35,435 nucleotides of DNA from assembly GCA_015522695.1 (NCBI GenBank), contig WALT01000021.1, positions 1 to 35,435 of the forward strand, given 5' to 3'. Made by a program: the position numbers and the translations under genes. Below are positions 15,642 through 24,076 of the stretch, piece by piece; within the stretch, counting starts at the first letter, position 1, and every line of letters begins with the position of its first letter. The notes beneath the pieces are model-generated. The model worked only from the letters and a program-made list of their open reading frames with translations. It searched no databases and was not told the origin of the DNA. Origin of the DNA: Nitrososphaerota archaeon (GTDB taxonomy: Archaea > Thermoproteota > Nitrososphaeria > Conexivisphaerales > Conexivisphaeraceae).

Positions 15642-15855
15642 TCAAGGACGCTGAACGTATACATTGACATCTATTATCTCTACGATATTCTCAGCAGACA
15701 TCGACTCGCCGTTCGCCACGATGACGATCGTCATCGTGTAGATCCGTGTCTTCGCCGATCATCGATCGCGATGTTCATGTGATCGTGATGTCGACCCCTC
15801 CTTCAAGTGCCCTCGCAATATGGATAGAGTAAACTCGGTCAAGAGTTGGACGGAA
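15642..15855 (-). pseudogene. Probable gene remnant with frameshifts, family unknown
   Basis: Read on the minus strand this spacer gives good coding-like peptides in successive frames: RVYSIHIARALEGGVDITIT (about 15855-15788), then a frame change, then YTMTIVIVANGESMSAEN continuing to EIIDVNVYVQRP and a TGA at 15642. The pieces look like one alpha/beta protein with at least one indel. I cannot name the family. It includes a perfect 22-bp palindrome at 15717-15738. Real decay and sequencing error are both possible. Confidence 0.4.
15717..15738. repeat. Perfect 22-bp palindrome
   Basis: The half-site CACGATGACGA is followed by its exact reverse complement. It lies inside the coding remnant at 15642-15855 and no TATA box adjoins it. 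It could be chance within GATC-rich sequence, a protein-binding site or a hairpin. Confidence 0.7.
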
Positions 15856-15874
15856 AGCTTATCTCATGCCCTAG

Positions 15875-16399
15875 ATGAAAATCGTGCGACACATGTTACA
15901 TATCGGCATCGCTGCATACAGCGGGTCCTCCACAGATCTTGAGGAGGCCGCGAGGAGGTTCGTAGAATCACTGCCTGAGACCGACATCAGGCTCATGCTC
16001 GGAGGCTACTGGGGTGCGATGGCGACCGTAGCAGACGCTGCGATCCTACGAGGGATAGAGGTCGTCTTCATCCTCCCGGATAATCCCCCGGTCGAGCCCC
16101 CCGCGTCGAAGCTGTTCATCCCTGTCAGGACGGGGCTTGATTATAAAGGGAGGAGCGTCATCCTGGTGAAAAGCTCCGACGTGCTCGCCGTGATCGGTGG
16201 CGAGTCGGGCACGATTATAGAGATAATGCTTGCCTATGCTCTAGGGATCCCCATAGTGATGCTCCGGAAGACCGGGATGTCTTCCGATAAGCTCGCCGAG
16301 TGCTTCGGTGAGGTCGTGGACACTAGGAGGACATCGAGGATAGTATACGTCGATACACCTGAGCAGCTAGCACAGGAAGCCTTGAAGGCTGGACGGTAG
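15875..16399 (+). CDS. LOG/SLOG-like Rossmann nucleotide-binding protein
   Basis: A 174-residue protein of the TIGR00725-like group related to LOG phosphoribohydrolases. The motif MLGGYWGAMATVADAAILRG near residue 42 matches the GGxxGxM..A nucleotide-binding turn, and IGGESGTIIEI near 109 corresponds to the PGGxGTxxE segment of LOG enzymes, with the Glu kept. True cytokinin-type LOG activity is uncertain because the Pro-Gly is replaced by Ile-Gly. It is monocistronic by spacing. ATG 15875 is used here; ATG 15893 is possible. Confidence 0.65.
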   Translation: MKIVRHMLHIGIAAYSGSSTDLEEAARRFVESLPETDIRLMLGGYWGAMATVADAAILRGIEVVFILPDNPPVEPPASKLFIPVRTGLDYKGRSVILVKSSDVLAVIGGESGTIIEIMLAYALGIPIVMLRKTGMSSDKLAECFGEVVDTRRTSRIVYVDTPEQLAQEALKAGR

Positions 16400-16589
16400 T
16401 CGACCATCCGATGGATCACCTCGATGCGTTATCGGAGATCGTATGACGCTCATGGATGGAGATCCTGCTCTGAAACTCACAGTAGAGGCATCACGTCCGC
16501 GCCGATCTCTGATTTCGTCCACGCCCAGCCTAATTATTTCTCTAGATTAAACAGATAAGTGTGCAAGACTATAAATATCAGTTCACTTT

Positions 16590-16598
16590 GTTATACAG
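16590..16598 (+). promoter_or_regulatory. TATA-like element for the Lrp-family gene
   Basis: GTTATACAG lies about 21 bp before the ATG at 16615. A stronger TATA, CTATAAATA, lies further upstream at 16569-16577 and would give a leader of some 15 nt. Confidence 0.4.
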
Positions 16599-16614
16599 AC
16601 AGCAGGCTGTGGGT

Positions 16615-17046
16615 ATGGACGAGAAGGATAGGACGATAATCGAGAGGTTGCGGGAGAACGCTAGGATATCATATGGGGAGATAGCTAGGATATTGAGGAT
16701 AAGCGACGTCGCTGTGATGAAGCGTGTGAAGAAGCTCGAGAGGGAGGGCGTGATCAAGAAGTATACCGTGGAGGTGGATGACGCCAAGCTCGGGTACGGG
16801 TCGGTATCGCTCACCGGTATCGACGTGGAGCCCGAACATCTATTTAACACGGCCATGCAGCTGAAGGACAAGGATTACGTGGCTTACCTGGCGATAACGT
16901 CCGGAGATCATCAGATAATGACCGTGATAAAGGCTAAGGATAACGAGGAGATGGCCAGGATACATGAGGAGATTTCGGAGATGACGGGTGTCAGGAGGGT
17001 CTGTCCTTCCATAGTTCAGGACGTGATCAAGAAGATCATCTTCTAA
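16615..17046 (+). CDS. Lrp/AsnC-family transcription regulator
   Basis: A 143-residue regulator. Residues 1-60 are the winged helix-turn-helix (DRTIIERLRENARISYGEIA, then ISDVAVMKRVKKLEREGVIKKY). Residues 65-143 are the RAM/ACT-like effector and oligomerisation domain. The frame is open upstream to 16561, but the ATG at 16615 matches the family N-terminus. Such proteins sense amino acids or act as chromatin-like global regulators. It is convergent with the peroxiredoxin gene, so context gives no target. Confidence 0.88.
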   Translation: MDEKDRTIIERLRENARISYGEIARILRISDVAVMKRVKKLEREGVIKKYTVEVDDAKLGYGSVSLTGIDVEPEHLFNTAMQLKDKDYVAYLAITSGDHQIMTVIKAKDNEEMARIHEEISEMTGVRRVCPSIVQDVIKKIIF

Positions 17047-17067
17047 AGGATATAAAGAGGGGACGCA

Positions 17068-17766
17068 TCAGATAATCTTGGAAGCCCTCTCCAGGAAGCC
17101 CCTGGCCATTTCCGCATCCTCGGATGGAGACTCTTTATGACAGAACCACCAATCGTAACACTCATACTGTTTGATCCTCTCCGATGCCTCCTGGACAGTT
17201 GAGGCAGGCGGCACTATTATCCTCTCCCCTATGAGTTCGTTATTGGGCCAGTTCGCCGGCATCGCCGCTTCGAACTTATCGGAGACCTGTAGACCCTTCA
17301 CCATCCTCAGTATCTCATCTACGTTCCTACCTAGCTCCTGTGGATAGTAGAGTATGGATCTGATCATGCCCTCCGGATCCACGATGAATACAGCCCTCAC
17401 GGTGTGCGTCGCCGACTGACCATGGAGCAACCCGAGCATCTCGGATATGAGCCCTCTGGGATCGGCTATTATGGGAAATGGGACCTCCATGTTGAGCTTC
17501 TCCTTTATCCACTCGGTCCACTTTATATGGCTCCATGTGCCGTCGACGCTAAGCCCGATGAGCTCCGTGCTCAGCCCCTTGAAGTCCTCATATCTCCTGG
17601 AGAAAGCGTAGAACTCCGTCGTGCACACAGGTGTGAAGTCCGCTGGATGGCTGAAGAGCACGAACCATTTGCCCCTGAAGTGATCGGGAAGTCTGAACCT
17701 GCCCCTGGTCGTCTGGACCTCCATCTCCGGGAACCTCTCCCCGATGAGTGGGATTCTTCCAGGCAT
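17068..17766 (-). CDS. Peroxiredoxin (Prx6-type archaeal thioredoxin peroxidase)
   Basis: A 232-residue peroxide reductase. The peroxidatic cysteine is C48 in [10 protein letters not shown]203 and C209 in YECYDWWFC correspond to the two C-terminal cysteines of the Aeropyrum pernix enzyme with the same spacing. The long C-terminal arm is intact. The frame has another ATG at 17784, but [17 protein letters not shown] aligns with the start of the Aeropyrum protein and a TATA box (TTTAAATA on the minus strand, 17792-17799) is about 30 bp upstream, so 17766 is preferred. The trxB product nearby is a plausible ultimate electron source. Confidence 0.93.
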   Translation of the reverse strand: MPGRIPLIGERFPEMEVQTTRGRFRLPDHFRGKWFVLFSHPADFTPVCTTEFYAFSRRYEDFKGLSTELIGLSVDGTWSHIKWTEWIKEKLNMEVPFPIIADPRGLISEMLGLLHGQSATHTVRAVFIVDPEGMIRSILYYPQELGRNVDEILRMVKGLQVSDKFEAAMPANWPNNELIGERIIVPPASTVQEASERIKQYECYDWWFCHKESPSEDAEMARGFLERASKII

Positions 17767-17790
17767 ATCGTTCAGGAATATCATCTTTAT

Positions 17791-17799
17791 GTATTTAAA
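17791..17799 (-). promoter_or_regulatory. TATA box for peroxiredoxin gene
   Basis: TTTAAATAC on the minus strand is centred about 29 bp before the ATG at 17766. It sits at the edge of an AT-rich spacer (17785-17890). Confidence 0.5.
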
Positions 17800-17895
17800 C
17801 GTTATCCTGAATGATTCAATTAGGAAACAGAATAATTAAAGTATAAAACCATAAATTTGATAAATCTAAATATAAGAACGGTGGACTACATCCAC

Positions 17896-18825
17896 CTAGC
17901 TCCTGCTTCTTATCCTCCTGACGACGAACATTTCGCCCTCATACTCGACGGTCGCCAGCAAGCCCTCCTCGACGAGCTTGTGCAGGTTTCCCTCAGGTAA
18001 TATTCTCTCGGCATACTCGAGCCTTAACGGATGGACCATCGTGGTCCTCAGGACGTAGTCCTCTGGCTCCCCGAGCACAACGAAGTCAGGCGGCTCAGGG
18101 ACGTTCAGGAGCTCGACGTTATCCTCCCCTAACCTTGTGGAGAACGATCTATAGGCCTCCACGAGCTTCTCCTCACTGGGCGGCCTCACCCACAATTCGG
18201 CCGGTGGCCTGATCGGAGTTGCTATGTACGCTTTCTCGGGTCTGATATCGGCAAGCATGTCGGCTATTCCTTCCAGTTCCTTGCTGTCGGTGTTCATAAG
18301 ATCCACGAGCATCGTCTCAGTCGTCAGCGTGCCCCTACGTTCCTTCGACAGCCTGACCAGAGAGTCCAATATGGCATCCAATTTCAGGTCTGGGTGGGGC
18401 CTGTTCAATCTCCTCCACACATCGTAGCTTACGGCATCGAGCTTCACGGACACGTAGTCGAACTCCAGGAGATCCCTGTACACGTCCTCCAGCCATATGA
18501 GGGAGGAGTTGGTTATCACTGCTATGGGCCTGTCCGATTCGTCCCTCACGAGCTTTGCCTCAAGCCCCAGATTGGAGTCCAGCGTCGGTTCCCCATCCGG
18601 GACGAACGTCACGTAGTCGAAGCTAGTTCTCCTCGCAGCCTCCCCCACCTCTTGGGCTATCTCTCTGGGATCGTAGAAAGGCCTCCTCTCGATACTGAGG
18701 GTGATGGTCCTGCCGACCTGACAGTAAACACACGAGTAACTGCAGATCTTGGGGGGGATATTGTTCACGCCGAGGGACAGACCTAATCTACGGGAGGGAA
18801 CAGGCCCGAAGATGCGCCTGACCAT
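17896..18825 (-). CDS. Radical SAM protein, COG0731-like
   Basis: A 309-residue radical SAM protein. The N-terminal signature FGPVPSRRLGLSLGVN is followed by the cluster cysteines C28, C32 and C35 (CSYSCVYCQ). Further conserved features are PDGEPTLD near 80 and VSVKLDA near 127. This family is widespread in archaea and bacteria and its substrate is not established; a link to tRNA wybutosine synthesis is sometimes annotated but I see no direct support. A GTG at 18837 is in frame, but the ATG at 18825 fits the TATA box at 18850-18857. Confidence 0.82.
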   Translation of the reverse strand: MVRRIFGPVPSRRLGLSLGVNNIPPKICSYSCVYCQVGRTITLSIERRPFYDPREIAQEVGEAARRTSFDYVTFVPDGEPTLDSNLGLEAKLVRDESDRPIAVITNSSLIWLEDVYRDLLEFDYVSVKLDAVSYDVWRRLNRPHPDLKLDAILDSLVRLSKERRGTLTTETMLVDLMNTDSKELEGIADMLADIRPEKAYIATPIRPPAELWVRPPSEEKLVEAYRSFSTRLGEDNVELLNVPEPPDFVVLGEPEDYVLRTTMVHPLRLEYAERILPEGNLHKLVEEGLLATVEYEGEMFVVRRIRSRS

Positions 18826-18849
18826 GCGCCGTGCCACTTACACGGCGGG

Positions 18850-18857
18850 AAATAAGC
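18850..18857 (-). promoter_or_regulatory. TATA box for the COG0731-like gene
   Basis: GCTTATTT on the minus strand is centred 28 bp before the ATG at 18825. Confidence 0.45.
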
Positions 18858-18944
18858 ATTGATCCATAAACTGGGAGTAACCCTCCCTGTCGAGGACATA
18901 GCGTATGTTCATCGGGCTCCTGGGGATAATCGCGTACTATCCTC

Positions 18945-18998
18945 TGGGATCCTGTTTAACCGACGACGCGATCGTCGATAACCCTATCAGGGATCCCA
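18945..18998. repeat. Nested inverted repeats downstream of the PiT operon
   Basis: The outer arms TGGGATCC (18945-18952) and GGATCCCA (18991-18998) enclose an inner stem CGACGA (18961-18966) / TCGTCG (18972-18977) with a 5-nt loop. The element lies between the stop of the PhoU-like gene and the promoter of the next minus-strand gene. It may fold as RNA at the 3' end of the phosphate operon, or bind a protein. Confidence 0.5.
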
Positions 18999-19015
18999 GA
19001 CGTGTTATCCCACCT

Positions 19016-19681
19016 TCAACTCAGCGCTGCTATCGACCTCACGACATCCGCTGCATCCTCACACTTATCCTCCGAGTTCTCGACCGAGTCGACGATCTCC
19101 TTAGCTATTATGCAAGCGGATACCCTTGTCTCATCACAGATCCTCAGCACCTCAGCTAGGGCCTCGATCCTAATCTCGTCGACCTCCTCCTCAAGCCTTT
19201 CTATATCATCGGCCAGCTCGAGCGCCCTGTCCGCGTTGCTCACCAATGCCTCGATGGCCTCCTTCAGAAGCCTCGTGGACTCTGACACCTTCTCGACTAT
19301 ATTCACGACATGGTTCCTCACATCATCAGCTATCTCCCCGGGATCGATCAATGTAGCTCTCCTCGATGCAGCCTTCAAGTACGCCGCTATGTCATCGCTT
19401 GTCAGAAGGAGCCTGACTAGCTCCTCCCTGTCTATCGGATGTATGAAGCCCCTGCTGAGCTCCCTGAACATCGTCCTCTTTATATCGTCCGCCTCCTTCT
19501 CCGCCTGGTGCACCCTGGCATATGCTTCCCTCGTCTCCTCCACAGAACCGGACGCGAACTTCCTGAAGAGGTCCAAGCTCGCCTCGGCGACTTCGATTAT
19601 CTTGTCGAGATGATCCTGAGCCATCTCGATGGCCCTTACTTCAGCCCTCCTGCTTACCCAAGCCCAAGTGGGAGCTCCCAT
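19016..19681 (-). CDS. PhoU-like DUF47 protein, partner of the PiT transporter
   Basis: A 221-residue all-helical protein of the DUF47/PhoU-like family. It shows the family pattern of two related three-helix bundles with acidic metal-binding helices, for example HQAEKEADDIKRTMFRELS and LADDIERLEEEVDEIRIEAL. DUF47 proteins are typically encoded next to PiT phosphate permeases and are thought to control them. The gene starts 27 bp after the PiT gene ends on the same strand, so they form an operon. The ATG at 19681 gives an 18-residue lead before the first conserved helix. Confidence 0.87.
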   Translation of the reverse strand: MGAPTWAWVSRRAEVRAIEMAQDHLDKIIEVAEASLDLFRKFASGSVEETREAYARVHQAEKEADDIKRTMFRELSRGFIHPIDREELVRLLLTSDDIAAYLKAASRRATLIDPGEIADDVRNHVVNIVEKVSESTRLLKEAIEALVSNADRALELADDIERLEEEVDEIRIEALAEVLRICDETRVSACIIAKEIVDSVENSEDKCEDAADVVRSIAALS

Positions 19682-19708
19682 GATAACACCTTTACACCGT
19701 TACGTCGA

Positions 19709-20746
19709 TCATGAGCCACCAATAAACATTACCAGCCATCTTATCGCTATCGAGAGCAGTGCAGCTATCGGCACCGTCAGAAACCACGATATCAATATTT
19801 TGATGAAGGTCCTCCAGTTGATACCACGAATTCCATACTTGGCCAGGCCGACGCCGAGGACTGCCGAGACTGAGGCATGCGTAGTCGAGACCGGCATCCC
19901 CCATCCCCACATCATCGCGGGCACGGTCGTGAAAAGCCATATCACCAAGGCATTGGCCAGCCCAGCGGCTGACCCCGTTATGTAGTCTAGCCTCGTTATC
20001 CCGAACGCGATCGTCTTTATCACCCTCCTGCCGAGCGTGAAGCCTCCGATCAGTATACCCAGCGCTCCGATGGCCGCCAACATCATCGACGTCCATATAC
20101 CGGATGTCATGCTCGAGATCCCTCCTATGCTGATCACGCTCAGGTAGACGCCAGTAGCATTGCCGACGTCGTTGGCGCCGAACGAATAAGCTGAGTATGC
20201 CAACGCCCCTATGAGCACGGCCCTGAAGATGCGGTCGACGTCCCAGCCACCCCTAGCTAGACTCGTCGCCGCGTGCTCGAAGGACCTGTAGAAGAGGGCG
20301 GCGAGGAATATAGCGCCGAGGGGGGATGTTATCCAACTCAAGAAGATCTTGATGAGCACCGACACGTTTATGCTTCCACCCTTACCGGCGATCAGGCTCG
20401 CCAGTCCCACACCCATCACCGAACCCACGGACGTCTGTGTGGTCGATATCGGAAGTCCGTTATATGAAGCGAACGTTATCCATGTGGCCGTTGCAGCGGA
20501 TGCGGTGACAGCATCGACGATGCTCTTTATCTCCGTTATCCCCCTTCCGAACGTCTTGATGACCATCCAACCTTGAACGATCGCCCCGATGAAGGCGAAA
20601 AGCCCGAAGATCAGGATGGCCTTATTGAGCGTCAGTGCACCGGCGCCGACTGTGGTGTTCGTGGGATTGGCGGCATCGTTCGTACCTATGCACCATGCGA
20701 TGTAAAACGCGAGCGCAAGCCCGAGAGCTATCAGTAAAGCCTCCAA
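19709..20746 (-). CDS. pit: PiT-family inorganic phosphate transporter
   Basis: About 345 residues with roughly ten membrane spans. The two inverted-topology signature motifs are both present: GTNDAANPTNT near the N-terminus and GANDVGNATG in the second half, each followed by the paired segment PISTTQTSVG and PVSTTHASVS. It imports phosphate with a coupled cation. The frame opens with an ATG at 20818, but the first 24 residues there are Pro-rich and unlike the family. A TATA-like TTTTTATTT (minus strand, 20774-20782) lies inside them, so I place the start at TTG 20746 with moderate confidence. The gene forms an operon with the DUF47 gene. Confidence 0.85.
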   Translation of the reverse strand: MEALLIALGLALAFYIAWCIGTNDAANPTNTTVGAGALTLNKAILIFGLFAFIGAIVQGWMVIKTFGRGITEIKSIVDAVTASAATATWITFASYNGLPISTTQTSVGSVMGVGLASLIAGKGGSINVSVLIKIFLSWITSPLGAIFLAALFYRSFEHAATSLARGGWDVDRIFRAVLIGALAYSAYSFGANDVGNATGVYLSVISIGGISSMTSGIWTSMMLAAIGALGILIGGFTLGRRVIKTIAFGITRLDYITGSAAGLANALVIWLFTTVPAMMWGWGMPVSTTHASVSAVLGVGLAKYGIRGINWRTFIKILISWFLTVPIAALLSIAIRWLVMFIGGS

Positions 20747-20883
20747 TGGGCCTCGGTACCCTAATGGAGGGGGAAATAAAAATTCTGGAGGCCGGTGAAT
20801 CCTGATAAGAGTATCCATCCTGTAGGACTATATCTCCAGAGGACGATGGGAAGGTGAATTGTGGAATTGATGTCATGGGAAGT

Positions 20884-20891
20884 GATTTTTA
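20884..20891 (+). promoter_or_regulatory. TATA-like element for the nitrilase-family gene
   Basis: GATTTTTA is centred 29 bp before the ATG at 20917. Confidence 0.4.
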
Positions 20892-20916
20892 GGATATCAT
20901 CACTCCATGTGATTTG

Positions 20917-21708
20917 ATGCTAAGGGTAGGGTTGGCACAACTCGCTTCCCGGAGAAGTAAAGACGATGGTCTACGAGCTGCCCTCAAGGCCATAGGAGAG
21001 TTAGAAAGCTCGGATCTCGTGGTGCTCCCCGAGTACTTGATGGGCATCAGGAGCGAGGAGGCTGAGCCTCTGGACGGTCATGTCGTGAGGGAGCTCGGCA
21101 GGGTGGCGAGGAGCTCGAATGTCGCCGTCGTGGCGAACATCGCGGAAAGGGGAGAGGGTGGTACCTATAACTCCACCCTGGCGATATCGCCGAAAGGTGA
21201 GGTCGTTGCTGTCCACAGGAAGACGTTACTATTCGATGCCCTGGGACAAAGGGAATCGAACGTGTTCATGGAGGGTGAACTCGAGTTAACCCTTCTAAAG
21301 ATCGCTGGGTTCACAGCGGGCTTGGCCACATGTTTCGAGTTGAGGTTTCCCGAGCTCTTCAGGGCGATGGCACTCGCCGGAGCTAACCTCTTCCTGGTCT
21401 CGGCGGCATGGTACAAGGGGGCGATGAAGGAGGAGCAATGGTCACTCATGGTGAAGGCCAGGGCTCATGAGAATACTTCATATCTCGTGGGTGTAGGGAA
21501 TGCGGCCGACCAGTTCGTGGGTAGAAGTGTAGTCGTCGGCCCCTGGGGGAACACTGAGCTTGAACTTGGACATGAGGAGAGGACGGTCATTTGGAAGCTG
21601 CGAGAGGAAGAGGTTGAGAGGGCGAGGAGCTCACTGCCTCTCCTCGACATGGCCAAGAGGAGGCTCCCTCAGCCGAGGATGAGGGTTGAGAGGGCGAGAC
21701 TGCTTTGA
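20917..21708 (+). CDS. Carbon-nitrogen hydrolase (nitrilase superfamily)
   Basis: A 263-residue amidase-type hydrolase with the Glu-Lys-Cys triad E39 (LPEY), K102 (HRKTLLFD) and C139 (GLATCFELRFPE). It resembles omega-amidase and deaminated-glutathione amidase subfamilies, but substrate cannot be told from sequence. A TTG directly precedes the chosen ATG; the TATA spacing favours ATG 20917. Divergent from the PiT operon and otherwise alone. Confidence 0.85.
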   Translation: MLRVGLAQLASRRSKDDGLRAALKAIGELESSDLVVLPEYLMGIRSEEAEPLDGHVVRELGRVARSSNVAVVANIAERGEGGTYNSTLAISPKGEVVAVHRKTLLFDALGQRESNVFMEGELELTLLKIAGFTAGLATCFELRFPELFRAMALAGANLFLVSAAWYKGAMKEEQWSLMVKARAHENTSYLVGVGNAADQFVGRSVVVGPWGNTELELGHEERTVIWKLREEEVERARSSLPLLDMAKRRLPQPRMRVERARLL

Positions 21709-21973
21709 TGTAATTAGGAGTAGATCTAGTAGCCGAGATGTGGACACGCGACCTCGATAGGGCGATCCCGTTCACGATCGATACTTCCAGGAGAAGGCCT
21801 GTGATGGATGATGATGGCCAACTGAAGCTGCAATTTTAAACACGTTGATCCCGGATCCGGAGCGACCGGTCCTTCTGGAGAGGTTGAGGGAGTCTACATG
21901 TAGGGATTGAGCTGGAATCCGCATCCGAGGACGATGGATCTTCTCGGCTCCATCGGCATGCGCATCCGATCCC

Positions 21974-22807
21974 TCAAATTCGAGATAGCTGCAGCTCTGC
22001 TTTCCTCCCTCCCAAGCCCAGAAGCCTGACCGATCCATCTGCTATCTCTGCATCTGCAAGCCTTCTGACATCAAACCCTTTGGATTCTGCCTCCGTGAGG
22101 GCTTCAACCTCAGCTATGAGGAACACCGCCAAGGGAGCCTCTAGCTTCTCCTGCAGATCGAGGGCTTCAACGTCGTAGAAGCCGCCCATTAAAGCGATCC
22201 TACCCCGTTTTCCTATTTCTGCATCGATGTATATAGGGAGCTTGATTGCTTGGGCCAGGACGATCCCAGCCTGGAGGCTCGAACCAGAGGGTACGACGGC
22301 TGCGTCCAGCTCCGGGTTCTCGTATGACCAGATCAGTATCCTCGATGCCAACCCGAGCAAGAGGGGATCGGGCGGGGGGTTCCCGGTGGTCAGAGGACCC
22401 TCCAATCTCCCTCCGGTGACCCTGGTATTCTCGAGGGATTCTAGCAGGAGCTTCCACGTCCACTCATCTAAGGCCTTCGTCCACAGGGGATTATGGAAAC
22501 AGCTCCTTCTTCCTTCGTGACAGACATTTCCGAAGGGAACCCCCAGGTACTCTAAGGCGTCCATATCGCAGTCCGCCATCACCTCCAGAACCCTCACCTT
22601 ATTCCCAGAGGTCTCACCTTTCATCCATAGCTCCCTGCGGCTCCTGGAGTAGAAGTGTGCATAGCCGGTCGTCAACGTCCTCTCGAGGGCATCCCTATTG
22701 GCGTAGCCGAGCATCAGTGTCTCGCCGCTCGTCGCATCCCTGACGACGACGGGGACGAGGCCGTCTTGTTTCTCGAAATCGATATCCTCCAGCACGAGTG
22801 CTCCCAT
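21974..22807 (-). CDS. hisI: Phosphoribosyl-AMP cyclohydrolase HisI fused to a PRTase-like domain
   Basis: A 277-residue protein. Residues 1-115 are a standard PRA-CH domain: Mg ligands D79, D81 and D83 (ADCDMD) and Zn ligands among C80, C96 (NVCHEG) and C103 (SCFH). It opens the purine ring of PR-AMP in histidine synthesis. Residues 116-277 are not HisE, which is encoded separately. They resemble a type I phosphoribosyltransferase-like fold (LGLASRILIWSYEN, then DAAVVPSGSSLQAGIVLAQA and IGKRGRIALMGG) but lack the acidic VxDDxxxTG PRPP loop. The start is ATG 22807; a TATA (CTTATATAG, 22818-22826) would better fit GTG 22795. Last gene of the his cluster. Confidence 0.85.
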   Translation of the reverse strand: MGALVLEDIDFEKQDGLVPVVVRDATSGETLMLGYANRDALERTLTTGYAHFYSRSRRELWMKGETSGNKVRVLEVMADCDMDALEYLGVPFGNVCHEGRRSCFHNPLWTKALDEWTWKLLLESLENTRVTGGRLEGPLTTGNPPPDPLLLGLASRILIWSYENPELDAAVVPSGSSLQAGIVLAQAIKLPIYIDAEIGKRGRIALMGGFYDVEALDLQEKLEAPLAVFLIAEVEALTEAESKGFDVRRLADAEIADGSVRLLGLGGRKAELQLSRI

Positions 22808-22946
22808 GAAGCCATGCTATATAAGCTAGGCCGCTCTCCTTCCAGAGGAGCCAGGGGATGTATGGAGAACGATATGCACGTTTGAGGTCGTTATCGGTTT
22901 TGGTGGGAGGGGCCCTATCGACGCGCTGGCCGACGGCGTGCTGTAG

Positions 22947-23561
22947 TTACTTCCTCATCATGGACACGAAGTTCTTGAGGACCTTCAGTCCTGGACCGTC
23001 GCTTCTCTCAGGGTGGAACTGAGTCCCATAGATTGGATGTGCCTCCACGGCCGAGGCGAATGTCGTATCTCCATATTCAGTATAGGCACATATCTCCGGC
23101 CTTTTCTCTAACAGCGCATAGCTATGGACGAAGTAGAAGTAGAAGTTGGGCTTAACCCCATCCAGCAACTTACATCGTCTAGATCGTCGGATGTGGGACC
23201 AGCCTATATGAGGGAGCTTCCTGACCGGTATCCTCTCTATCCTTCCGCGTAGCAGCCCCAGTCCCTCGAGACCGCCCCACTCATCACTCCATTCATAGAA
23301 CAACTGCATCCCCAGACAGACCCCTAAGACCATCAGGCCTGAATCTAACATATCCAATAATAGGCCCCTTTGAGGACGTAGCCTCTCCATGGCCGGTCTG
23401 AACGCCCCCACGCCGGGCAATACGAGAGCATCGAAGCCCCTCTTCAGCCTATCCACCACTACGGGCTCGGCCCCTGCCCTCTCGAGTCCGGAATATACGC
23501 TATAGATGTTCCCGACCCCGTACTTCAATATAGCTATCCTAGGCCTCTCCAACGGCCACAA
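22947..23561 (-). CDS. hisH: Imidazole glycerol phosphate synthase glutaminase subunit HisH
   Basis: A 204-residue class I glutamine amidotransferase. The triad is C82 (GVCLGMQ), H183 and E185 (FHPERS), and the oxyanion strand PGVGAF is at 49-54. It makes ammonia for HisF, which is encoded about 2 kb upstream on the same strand. The start is a TTG at 23561, supported by ATAAAAC (minus strand, 23583-23591) 26 bp upstream, so hisH probably also has its own promoter. TTG at codon 4 is an alternative. Confidence 0.93.
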   Translation of the reverse strand: MWPLERPRIAILKYGVGNIYSVYSGLERAGAEPVVVDRLKRGFDALVLPGVGAFRPAMERLRPQRGLLLDMLDSGLMVLGVCLGMQLFYEWSDEWGGLEGLGLLRGRIERIPVRKLPHIGWSHIRRSRRCKLLDGVKPNFYFYFVHSYALLEKRPEICAYTEYGDTTFASAVEAHPIYGTQFHPERSDGPGLKVLKNFVSMMRK

Positions 23562-23586
23562 CTGAAGAAGCCTCCGCTATATCGTT

Positions 23587-23700
23587 TTATGCGCGGTGCT
23601 TCCATCCGTACTTGCCGAGGTCCAAGTAAGATTTGATATATCCGATCCCGTCGGCTGCTCCACATCCTCTATGTCCTCAGGTAACCTCTCCAGTTCAGGT
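23587..23700 (-). pseudogene. Short coding remnant between hisE and hisH
   Basis: Minus-strand translation gives ELERLPEDIEDVE (about 23700-23655), then after a shift of frame ADGIGYIKSYLDLGKYGWKH and a TAA at 23587. The two pieces look like one protein tail broken by an indel. No family recognised. The hisH TATA box overlaps its end. Confidence 0.3.
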
Positions 23701-23770
23701 TATTGGAGCTATCTTATGAGGTTATATGTTTTAACGTCAAGTGGGAAAATATAACGATAGCGATTTTATA

Positions 23771-24076
23771 TCAATCGTTCGGCGTAGCAAGTCCCTTCTC
23801 GTGCATCCTCCTATCCAGCTCTTCGATCATGCCCTTTAGGCCTACACCGCTGATTGCCAGGAGAACCAACAGGTGATAGATAAGGTCCGCTGCCTCTTCC
23901 GCGAGCCTCTCCTCCTTGAGCGCTGCCACGATTACCTCTACCGCTTCTTCTCCTACTTTCCTAGCTATGTGATCTATGCCCTTCTCCGCCAGTGCGGCTG
24001 TATAACTTCCCTCTGGCTTCCTCTCCAACCTGTCGAGTATGACGGAATACAGTTCCTCCAAAGTTTGTACGGACAA
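23771..24076 (-). CDS. hisE: Phosphoribosyl-ATP pyrophosphatase HisE
   Basis: A 101-residue MazG-like helical enzyme that removes pyrophosphate from PR-ATP. The conserved KVGEEAVEVIVAA and EEAADLIYHLLVLL segments carry the Mg-binding Glu and Asp residues. PEGSYTAALAEKG is the typical N-terminal motif. The start is a TTG at 24076. It is stand-alone, unlike the HisIE fusion of many bacteria. The 243-bp spacer on its upstream side contains GATCGATC-rich sequence and no gene I can support. Confidence 0.92.
   Translation of the reverse strand: MSVQTLEELYSVILDRLERKPEGSYTAALAEKGIDHIARKVGEEAVEVIVAALKEERLAEEAADLIYHLLVLLAISGVGLKGMIEELDRRMHEKGLATPND

Noticed and set aside
20747-20818. Extra 24 residues at the PiT N-terminus
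   Set aside because: Pro-rich and unlike the family, and a TATA-like element lies inside; kept only as an alternative start.
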